A stretch of DNA of 8,990 nt from Betaproteobacteria bacterium. Lineage in GTDB: Bacteria > Pseudomonadota > Gammaproteobacteria > Burkholderiales > Burkholderiaceae. Below are positions 1-7,582 of this stretch, piece by piece (positions within the stretch are counted from its first letter, which is position 1; each line of letters begins with the position of its first letter). Position numbers and translations under genes: made by a program. The DNA lies in contig JAGWXN010000131.1 in assembly GCA_018969885.1 (NCBI GenBank), forward strand, positions 1-8,990, read 5' to 3'. The notes under the pieces were generated by a model. The model did not search any database, was not told the origin of the DNA, and saw only the letters and a list, made by a program, of their open reading frames with translations.

Positions 1-2
1 CA

Positions 3-173
3 AAGCCGCCTGACGATGACCCAAGGCCACCGCCGAAATTACACCACATTGACGGACGCAACCTGCTGATGGCGCTTTGCGACAAGGATATCAGGACGAG
101 AGTTCATGCCGCGCATGGCAAACGCCTGCGTGAGTATCGCGAACGGATTGCCCCCCCAAGGGGAGGTGATTGA
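3..173 (+). CDS. 3' end of an unidentified CDS upstream of the relaxase (partial)
   Basis: An open frame runs from the left edge (first full codon at base 3) to a TGA at 171-173, giving the last 56 residues of a protein whose start is outside the window. The visible part begins with a proline- and aspartate-rich stretch (PPDDDPRPPP) and continues into a basic, probably helical tail (LREYRERIAPPRGGD). I do not recognise a family. The stop lies three bases before the relaxase ATG, and the relaxase ribosome binding site sits inside this reading frame. The two genes are therefore probably co-transcribed and translationally coupled, which suggests a transfer-related gene; that role is inferred from position only. 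Being only 56 codons, the frame could still be chance, but its exact fit to the next start favours a real gene. Confidence 0.55.
   Translation, partial: KPPDDDPRPPPKLHHIDGRNLLMALCDKDIRTRVHAAHGKRLREYRERIAPPRGGD
162..170 (+). promoter_or_regulatory. Ribosome binding site of the relaxase gene
   Basis: GGAGGTGAT is a full-length match to the anti-Shine-Dalgarno end of 16S rRNA, six bases before the ATG at 177. It fixes the relaxase start and lies inside the last codons of the upstream frame. Confidence 0.85.
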
Positions 174-176
174 GCC

Positions 177-2807
177 ATGCTATCCGTCGCCAATGTCCGC
201 TCGGCAGGAGGAGCTGCGGGGTACTTTGCCAAGGACAACTATTACGCAAATGCCGATGCTGATCGGTCGGGCGTGTGGGTCGGCAAAGGCGCCGAACAGC
301 TGGGCCTGTCGGGAACTGTCGAGCCCCGCATGTTCGAAGCGATCCTGCGCGGTGAGCTGCCCCAGGGCGGACGCATCGGGCGCGAAGGCACAGAGCACCG
401 GGCGGGCACCGATCTCACCTTCTCGCTGCCCAAGTCCTGGTCGCTCTTGGCGCTGGTCGGCAAGGACGAACGGATCGTTGCCGCGTACCGTTCGGCGGTG
501 ATCGAGACCCTGCAATGGGCCGAGGCCAATGCGGCGTTCATGCGGGTGCAACGGGGTGGCAAGGAGCAACTTGTCCAGACCGACAACCTGACCGTTGCGC
601 TATTCCAGCACGACACCAACCGTAACCAGGAACCCAACCTCCACTTCCACGCCGTGGTCGCCAACATGACGCAAGGCAAGGACGGGTCCTGGAAGGCGCT
701 GCGCAACGACCGGCTGTGGCAGCTCAATACCCTGCTCAATGCCATGACCATGGCCCGGTTCAGGCTCGCGGTCGAAAAGCTCGGTTTTGCCATCGGCGAG
801 CTGGGCAAGCACGGCAACTTCGAGGCCCAAGGGATCGACCGGGAGGCGATCATGGCCTTCTCGACGCGGCGGCAGGAGGTGCTGGATGCCCGGCGCGGGG
901 ACGGCCTCGAAGCCGGGATCATGGCGACGTTGGCGACCCGTTCGGCCAAGGCCAGCGAGGTCGATCGCGAGGCCTTGCTGGATCGGTGGCAGGACCAGGC
1001 CTGGGGCATGGGGCTCGACCTTGTTGGCATGGCAAGGGATGCCCGGATGCGAAGTTCGGCGCTTGTTAGTGGCGAGGCAAAGCTTGCCCATGACCGCCCC
1101 TCGCTCGCCGCACGCGGGCGGGTCATGGTGCAGGAGCTTGCCGAACGGCTGGGCCTCAAGGTGCGCGATCCGCTGGTCCCGGCACGGATCCATCTGAGGG
1201 GCCGCGAGGAGATCGCCGCAGCCCATGCGGTGGCGGCGGCAGTGCGCCATCTGTCCGAACGCGAGGCAGCGTTCAAGGCGACCGACCTGGCCAATGCGGC
1301 TCTCGACTTTGGCCTGCCGGCGACCATGGACAAGATCGAGAAGCGGATCGCGCAGCTGACCGAGAAAGGGGCACTGCACAAGGGACGCGGTGCCATGCAG
1401 GGGTGGCTGACTAGTGCCGATGCGCTTGCTCTTGAGGTGCGCATGCTGGCCGAGATCGAGAAGGGCAAAGGTGCCGCTCCGAGCATCGTTCCGGCAGGTG
1501 AAGCAGGTTCCTTGCTGCAAGCCAGCGCCAACCTCAGCTTCGGCATGACGCTCAATGCCGGACAGGAAGCGGCGGGGCGAATGATCCTCTCTTCAACCAA
1601 CCGTGTGGTGGCGGTCCACGGAGTAGCAGGCGCGGGCAAGTCGAGCCTGCTTCGGCCCACTGCGCAGATCCTGGGGGAGCATGGCAAGACCATCATTGGC
1701 CTTGGCGTTCAGAACACCCTGGTGCGCATGCTCGAGCGCGAGACAGGGATCCCCTCAATGACCCTGCACCGGTTCCTTGGCCAGCACCGCAAGCTGCTCG
1801 AGGGGAGCGCGAACAAGGGTCAGCTCGGCGAAGCCCGTGCAAATTACCGTAACACCGTGCTTGTGCTCGACGAGGCTTCGATGGTCTCCACCCGCGACCA
1901 GGACCGGCTGGTCAGGCTTGCTAACTTGCTCGAGGTCGACCGGCTGGTGCTGATGGGCGATGCGCGGCAACTCGGTGCGGTCGAGGCAGGCAAACCTTTC
2001 GCGCTGGCGCTCGCCTCGGGCACCGAGACCGCACGAATGGACACCAACCTTCGGGCGCGCTCCGATACCCTCAAGCGGGCCCAGGCTGCCGCCCAGCGAG
2101 GACGCACCGGCGAGGCGCTTGGACACCTCAAGGACCATGTGATCGAGGCCAGCGAGAGCGGCGCGCTGCTTGCTGCCGAACGCTGGCTTGCGCTTCCACC
2201 CCAGGAACGCGAAACCACCGCGATCTACGCCTCGGGGCGGCGACTGCGTGCCGAGATCAACGCTGCAGTCCAGACCGGGCTGGCCGCCAATGGAGAGCTC
2301 GGGCCGTCTTCTCGGGATCTGACCGTGCTCTCGCGAGTCAACGCAACGCGCGAGGAACTGCGCCATGTCCGGACATATGAGCCCGGCATGGTGCTTGAGG
2401 TCGGATCGCGCCAGGCGCGGCAGAGCCTTGCGCGCGGGCGCTACGCAGTGAAGAGCGTTGATGCAGACAGGGGTAGTATCACCTTGGCCGATGAACGGGG
2501 CCGCACCCAACGCTTGCTCCCGGCTCGGATCGGCATCCATGGCGACAGCCAGGCCTTGCAACTGTTCGAGCGCAAGGCGCTGAGGCTCTACACTGGCGAT
2601 ACCATCCGCTGGACCGCCAATGACCACGAGCGCGGGCTGATCAACGCCGACCGGGCGACGGTGACCGGGATCGACACGGAGGGCATCGCGGTGCGCAGTG
2701 CCAATGGCATGGAGCACCGCCTGGCAAACGATGACCCCATGCTAGCCCGGATCGATCTTGCCTGTAGCGCGACGATCTGGGTGAGAAGAGCGCGACGATC
2801 AGGATGA
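177..2807 (+). CDS. MobF (TrwC/TraI-type) conjugative relaxase-helicase, 5' part, truncated by an IS21-family insertion
   Basis: This encodes most of a bifunctional conjugation enzyme: an N-terminal transesterase that nicks oriT and binds the cut strand, followed by a RecD-like 5'-3' helicase. Candidate catalytic tyrosines are Y16, Y22 and Y23. The conserved HR-G-DLTFS-PKS stretch follows, then the metal-binding three-histidine motif with H145, H156 and H158 (QHDTNRNQEPNLHFH). Helicase motifs are Walker A GVAGAGKS (482-489), Walker B LDEAS around D565-E566, and GDARQL (594-599). True host coding ends at codon 862 (base 2762). The last 14 residues (CSATIWVRRARRSG) and the TGA at 2805-2807 come from the IS end. 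The remaining 112 codons lie at 5392-5730. The truncated product keeps the nickase but lacks the terminal helicase motifs. The start is set by a perfect ribosome binding site. I leave the gene symbol empty because traI, traA and trwC are all used for this family. Confidence 0.93.
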   Translation: MLSVANVRSAGGAAGYFAKDNYYANADADRSGVWVGKGAEQLGLSGTVEPRMFEAILRGELPQGGRIGREGTEHRAGTDLTFSLPKSWSLLALVGKDERIVAAYRSAVIETLQWAEANAAFMRVQRGGKEQLVQTDNLTVALFQHDTNRNQEPNLHFHAVVANMTQGKDGSWKALRNDRLWQLNTLLNAMTMARFRLAVEKLGFAIGELGKHGNFEAQGIDREAIMAFSTRRQEVLDARRGDGLEAGIMATLATRSAKASEVDREALLDRWQDQAWGMGLDLVGMARDARMRSSALVSGEAKLAHDRPSLAARGRVMVQELAERLGLKVRDPLVPARIHLRGREEIAAAHAVAAAVRHLSEREAAFKATDLANAALDFGLPATMDKIEKRIAQLTEKGALHKGRGAMQGWLTSADALALEVRMLAEIEKGKGAAPSIVPAGEAGSLLQASANLSFGMTLNAGQEAAGRMILSSTNRVVAVHGVAGAGKSSLLRPTAQILGEHGKTIIGLGVQNTLVRMLERETGIPSMTLHRFLGQHRKLLEGSANKGQLGEARANYRNTVLVLDEASMVSTRDQDRLVRLANLLEVDRLVLMGDARQLGAVEAGKPFALALASGTETARMDTNLRARSDTLKRAQAAAQRGRTGEALGHLKDHVIEASESGALLAAERWLALPPQERETTAIYASGRRLRAEINAAVQTGLAANGELGPSSRDLTVLSRVNATREELRHVRTYEPGMVLEVGSRQARQSLARGRYAVKSVDADRGSITLADERGRTQRLLPARIGIHGDSQALQLFERKALRLYTGDTIRWTANDHERGLINADRATVTGIDTEGIAVRSANGMEHRLANDDPMLARIDLACSATIWVRRARRSG
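2755..2762 (+). repeat. Left copy of the 8-bp target site duplication (ATCTTGCC)
   Basis: ATCTTGCC immediately precedes the left TG end of the IS and recurs exactly after the right CA end at 5384-5391. The match could be read as 9 bp because the next base is T on both sides. Eight is preferred because it leaves the standard TG...CA IS ends, and IS21-family duplications are 4-8 bp. Confidence 0.9.
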
Positions 2808-2811
2808 GAAG
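2766..2811 (+). repeat. Left-end tandem repeats of the IS (two 23-bp units)
   Basis: Units at 2766-2788 and 2789-2811 both start AGCGCGACGATC and end GATGAGAAG or GGTGAGAAG. They are inverted relative to the two 22-bp units at the right end and share the core GCGCGAC(A/G)ATC. They are likely transposase-binding sites. Confidence 0.85.
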
Positions 2812-2812
2812 T

Positions 2813-2864
2813 TGATTGTCGCGGCGCGGCAGATTGTGGCCATTCTGATTGTCGCTGGCAAGGT

Positions 2865-2887
<23 letters not shown>
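2813..2887 (+). repeat. Three further TGATTGTCGC repeats inside the left end
   Basis: Exact copies of TGATTGTCGC lie at 2813-2822, 2846-2855 and 2878-2887, about 32-33 bp apart, with a degenerate copy (AGATTGTGGC) at 2831-2840. They run opposite to the 23-bp units just to their left and match the core of the right-end repeats. The last one is read as the C-terminal codons of istB. They could be additional transposase sites or a regulatory array. Confidence 0.75.
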
Positions 2888-5251
<2,364 letters not shown>

Positions 5252-5279
5252 TCATCTCCGGCTCCCCACAAAAGGGCAC

Positions 5280-5336
5280 TCCGGTGTGTCGGGATCGGCT
5301 GCGGGCTACGCCCTACGCCAATCCCGACACACCGGA
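5280..5336. repeat. Perfect 16-bp inverted repeat upstream of istA
   Basis: Arms TCCGGTGTGTCGGGAT (5280-5295) and ATCCCGACACACCGGA (5321-5336) are exact reverse complements around a 25-base loop. The loop contains a smaller GGGC-TAC-GCCC hairpin. The structure lies inside the IS, between the right-end repeats and the istA ribosome binding site. It could act as an operator, as a stem-loop that blocks read-through into istA from outside, or as a small nested repeat. It lacks the T-run of a standard terminator. Confidence 0.8.
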
Positions 5337-5337
5337 T

Positions 5338-5381
5338 TCTCATCTTGATTGTCGCGCTTTCTCATCGTGATTGTCGCGCGA
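5338..5381 (+). repeat. Right-end tandem repeats of the IS (two 22-bp units)
   Basis: Units 5338-5359 and 5360-5381 both read TCTCATC, then TTGATTGTCGCGC or GTGATTGTCGCGC. They are the inverted counterpart of the two 23-bp units at the left end and end two bases short of the IS terminus. They are probable IstA binding sites. Confidence 0.88.
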
Positions 5382-5383
5382 CA

Positions 5384-5391
5384 ATCTTGCC
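5384..5391 (+). repeat. Right copy of the 8-bp target site duplication (ATCTTGCC)
   Basis: This is an exact copy of 2755-2762, directly after the CA end of the IS. Confidence 0.9.
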
Positions 5392-5730
5392 TATGCGCTC
5401 AATGCCCACATGGCGCAGGGGCTGACCTCGGACAATGGCATCGCAGTGATGGACAGCCGTGAGCGCAAGCTGCTCTCGGGGCGCAACTTTCTGGTCACCG
5501 TCACCCGCCTGCGCGACGAGCTTACCCTGATCCTCGACAACCGGGACAAGGTCGCGGTTGGCCTTGAGCGTAACCCGGGCGAGAAGACCTCGGCGCTCGA
5601 GATCGCCGAACGGCTCGGTGCTGCGGCGGCCAAGGGGCAGCAGGCTGGACTGCCGAGGGAAGAAGTACAACCCAAGCCGGAACTCGAACGCACGATCGAG
5701 CGGGTCAGGCCGTTCGAGATTGGGATCTGA
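5392..5730 (+). pseudogene. 3' part of the MobF relaxase-helicase, separated by the IS
   Basis: These 112 codons plus TGA continue the relaxase frame after the IS and the second target duplication. They hold the last two helicase motifs: AHMAQGLTSDNGIAVM (the H-x-x-QG motif V type) and LVTVTRLRDEL (motif VI type, with the arginine expected to contact ATP). A non-conserved tail follows, ending RVRPFEIGI. Joined to codons 1-862 the protein would be 974 aa, close to TrwC. As a stand-alone fragment it has no ribosome binding site and no useful function. A longer frame beginning in the IS end at a TTG (5371) is not a credible gene. The stop at 5728-5730 abuts the stop of the convergent integrase. 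Confidence 0.9.
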
Positions 5731-7017
5731 CTATCGGCTCGGCCAGCCCAGCATCTTGTGCGGCTCGGGGAACGGCTCCAGCAGCATCGCGGCCCATGTG
5801 CCCAGCAGTTCCTTGTGGCGCTCCATGTAGGCGGCGCGGTTGTAGGCGCCTTCCGATCCCGAGACCCCCTCGGGGACGTGAGCCAGGATCAGGTCGATCA
5901 CGTGCCGGTCGCCCGCATTGCCCTGCCGCTCGGCCCACTCGTTCATGATCGTCGAGAACGAGGCGCGCCAGCCGTGCGGCACGTGCCGCCCCTGGTAGCC
6001 GCAGCGGTTGTAGAAGTAGGACAGGGTGTTCTCGCTCATCGCCACGCGGGCATTGCGGTTATTGGGAAAGACCAGCGGCCCACGTCCCGTGAGCACATGG
6101 GCCGCGCGCAGTACCGCTACTGCCTCACTGCTCAAGGGCACGAGGTGCTCGAACCCGGCATCGTGCTTCAGATCCAGCATCAGCTTCATCCGCGCTGGCG
6201 GCACCCGCCACAGCGCATCGGGTGCTGGCCCGTCATCCTGCCAGTCGACACCCTCGATCTCTTGCCAGGGCAGCGCGCGGATCATCCCTGGCCGCTGGGC
6301 GGTGAGCGCCAGGAACCGCGAAGCAAGCTTGGTCAGCGGCGAGGCTGGCTCGGCTTCGGTCTTGCGGATCATGTCGTGCAGCGCCTCAATCGACAGCAGC
6401 GCCGGGCGCTTGCGGCTGCGTGGCACGGGCTTCAGCGCCCTGGTCACCACCGCCGCCGGATCGCGCGATCCCGCGCCTTCGGCAATGGCATGGACGAAGA
6501 CCGCCGAGATCCGCTGGCGCACCCGGTGGGCGGTCTCGATCGCCCCGCGCTTCTCGATCTTGCGCAGCACTGAAAGCACCAATGGCTCGTCGATCTCGGT
6601 GACCGGCAGCTTGCCGAGCCAAGGGAAGACCTCCTTCTCGAGGCTGCCGATCACATCGCTGGCATGGATCTGTGTCCAGCGAGGCTCCTGAAGGGCGAAC
6701 CACCCCCGCGCCAGCGCCTCGAAGGTGTTGGCCGAAGCGACCGCGCGTTCCACCCGCGCCTTGACGGCCTCGATCCCCGGATCGCGGCCCTCGCGCAGCA
6801 GCTTCCGCGCATCGGCCTTGCGGTCCCGCGCTTCGCGCAGGCCCAGATCGGGGTAGGCGCCCAGCACCAGACGGCGTTCCTTGCCCGCAAAGCGATACTT
6901 CATCCGCCAGCTGCGATGGCCCTTTGCGGTGACATAAAGGTACAGCCCCTCGGAATCGGCGAGCTTGTAGTCCCGCTCCCTGGCCTTGGCGTTCTTCACT
7001 TGCATCTCGGTCAGCAT
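5731..7017 (-). CDS. Tyrosine recombinase / integrase, DUF4102 (P4-like) type
   Basis: This 428-aa site-specific recombinase is of the kind that integrates genomic islands and ICEs. An N-terminal arm-binding DUF4102 domain covers about residues 1-90 (KLADSEGLYLYVTAKGHRSWRMKYRF...LGAYPDLGLREARD). A core-binding domain (about 95-200) and the catalytic domain follow. Likely active-site residues are R242 (LTAQRPGMIRAL), K278 (RMKL), H348 and R351 (HGWRASFSTIMNE), H380 (LAHVPEG) and the nucleophile Y397 (YNRAAY). Compared with the usual RMK...HVVPLS spacing there are about ten extra residues (LDLKHDAGFE). The ATG at 7017 is the only plausible start, because the frame upstream has no ATG or GTG before a stop. 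The gene looks intact. It converges on the relaxase with no bases between the stop codons, so an attachment site at its 3' side is impossible unless it lies within coding sequence. Confidence 0.95.
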   Translation of the reverse strand: MLTEMQVKNAKARERDYKLADSEGLYLYVTAKGHRSWRMKYRFAGKERRLVLGAYPDLGLREARDRKADARKLLREGRDPGIEAVKARVERAVASANTFEALARGWFALQEPRWTQIHASDVIGSLEKEVFPWLGKLPVTEIDEPLVLSVLRKIEKRGAIETAHRVRQRISAVFVHAIAEGAGSRDPAAVVTRALKPVPRSRKRPALLSIEALHDMIRKTEAEPASPLTKLASRFLALTAQRPGMIRALPWQEIEGVDWQDDGPAPDALWRVPPARMKLMLDLKHDAGFEHLVPLSSEAVAVLRAAHVLTGRGPLVFPNNRNARVAMSENTLSYFYNRCGYQGRHVPHGWRASFSTIMNEWAERQGNAGDRHVIDLILAHVPEGVSGSEGAYNRAAYMERHKELLGTWAAMLLEPFPEPHKMLGWPSR

Positions 7018-7020
7018 CGA

Positions 7021-7061
7021 TGCCCCCGAATCTCCGGATCGCTGCCCCCAGCCGTGCCCCC
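7021..7061 (-). repeat. Three direct GGGGGCA repeats upstream of the integrase (possible arm-type sites)
   Basis: TGCCCCC occurs at 7021-7027, 7043-7049 and 7055-7061, which is GGGGGCA on the integrase strand. The first copy sits three bases from the integrase ATG and doubles as its only G-rich ribosome-binding-like sequence. DUF4102 integrases bind short repeats with their N-terminal domain, so these may be arm sites that also control integrase expression. That role is inferred from position and repetition only. Confidence 0.6.
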
Positions 7062-7264
7062 GGATGATGGTGGAAGCAGGTGGAAGTCATGAAACAAACA
7101 GGGAACAACAATGGCCGCAAATCGACGGAAATGCAAGACAAATAGGCGCTTACGGGATGCATGCGGAACGCAAGCTGGCGGTGGAAGAGGAGCCTGAAGG
7201 CGAACTCTCGCCCGGCCATCACCGTTCGCCTGGATAGCATCCACCCGGACCACGCGCATTGCGT

Positions 7265-7293
7265 TTGTCACTTCCGCAATTCTCCGCTAAATT
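7265..7293 (+). promoter_or_regulatory. Candidate sigma70 promoter for the HTH gene and downstream operon
   Basis: A -35 box TTGTCA (7265-7270, 5 of 6 consensus) and a -10 box TAAATT (7288-7293, 4 of 6) are separated by an ideal 17 bases. They point toward the HTH gene, with a predicted leader of about 30 bases. The AATTCTC direct repeat overlaps the spacer and -10 and could be an operator. Confidence 0.45.
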
Positions 7294-7328
7294 CTCAATC
7301 GAATCTCCTTGGGAAGGCTTGCTGCCCC

Positions 7329-7523
7329 GTGAGTAGCGACATCTTGACGATCCGAGAGGTCTCCAACTACCTCAAGATCAACGAAAAGACGGCTTACCGT
7401 CTTGCGTCGGAAGGGAAGTTGCCGGGGTTCAAGGTCGGGGGCGCTTGGCGCTTCCGAAGGGACGAGATTGAAAAGCTTACCAAGGGTGCCGCCTCCGACG
7501 ATGAGAGATCGGGCCCGACTTAA
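7329..7523 (+). CDS. Small excisionase-type (HTH_17) DNA-binding protein
   Basis: This 64-aa protein is essentially one winged helix-turn-helix of the excisionase/MerR-like type: ILTIREVSNYLKINEKTAYRLASEGKLPGFKVGGAWRFRRDEIEKL (about residues 5-50), ending in a short polar tail. The pattern of conserved positions (AYRL, G-LP--KVGG-WRF) is typical of this family. I chose the GTG at 7329, with GGAAGG about 12 bases upstream, because the domain begins just after it. A frame open back to an ATG at 7161 would add an unconserved N-terminus that also covers the candidate promoter. Two roles fit. It may be the recombination directionality factor for the divergent integrase, or the regulator that leads the PLD-helicase operon starting 59 bases downstream. 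Proteins of this type precede many restriction and helicase operons, and I slightly favour the second role. Confidence 0.85.
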   Translation: MSSDILTIREVSNYLKINEKTAYRLASEGKLPGFKVGGAWRFRRDEIEKLTKGAASDDERSGPT

Positions 7524-7571
7524 GGGTTAGGTCGCGTACTCTTGCGACGCTGAGGTGCAGGCAGCAATTTT

Positions 7572-7580
7572 AAGGGGGAA
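7572..7580 (+). promoter_or_regulatory. Ribosome binding site of the PLD-helicase gene
   Basis: AAGGGGGAA lies just before the ATG at 7583, within a short 59-base gap after the HTH gene. The gap has no clear terminator, so the two genes are probably co-transcribed. Confidence 0.6.
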
Positions 7581-7582
7581 AT

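Larger units (their letters stand above)
7018..7328. other. 311-bp non-coding region between the divergent integrase and HTH genes
   Basis: This stretch separates two divergent genes and should hold both promoters and possibly the recombination site. It contains three TGCCCCC repeats near the integrase start, an AT-richer middle (about 7085-7150), a probable rightward promoter at 7265-7293 and a short direct repeat AATTCTC (7278-7284 and 7290-7296). I found no tRNA gene, no convincing tRNA 3' end and no convincing leftward promoter. Confidence 0.6.

Noticed and set aside
242..1696. Long minus-strand open frame (484 codons) opposite the relaxase
   Set aside because: It is rich in R, S and A with no recognisable motif, lies entirely opposite a clear MobF relaxase, and is a typical antisense frame of G+C-rich coding DNA.
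5371..5391. TTG start in the IS right end giving a 119-aa stand-alone gene
   Set aside because: The first codons are IS terminal repeat and target duplication. The rest is the relaxase C-terminus, and no ribosome binding site precedes it.
7062..7150. Leftward promoter for the integrase
   Set aside because: Several TTG-type -35 candidates on the minus strand (near 7110-7141) had no acceptable -10 at 16-18 bases.
7290..7310. tRNA-like 3' fragment around AATCGAATCTCC as an attachment core
   Set aside because: It resembles a T-loop only loosely. The paired stem and the acceptor end could not be found.
7161..7328. Earlier ATG start for the HTH gene (120 aa)
   Set aside because: The extra N-terminus has no domain character and would overlap the best promoter candidate. 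The HTH fold begins right after the GTG at 7329.
7531..7547. Hairpin GTCGC...GCGAC between the HTH and PLD-helicase genes as a terminator
   Set aside because: The stem is only five base pairs and is not directly followed by a T-run; it is too weak to support a terminator.
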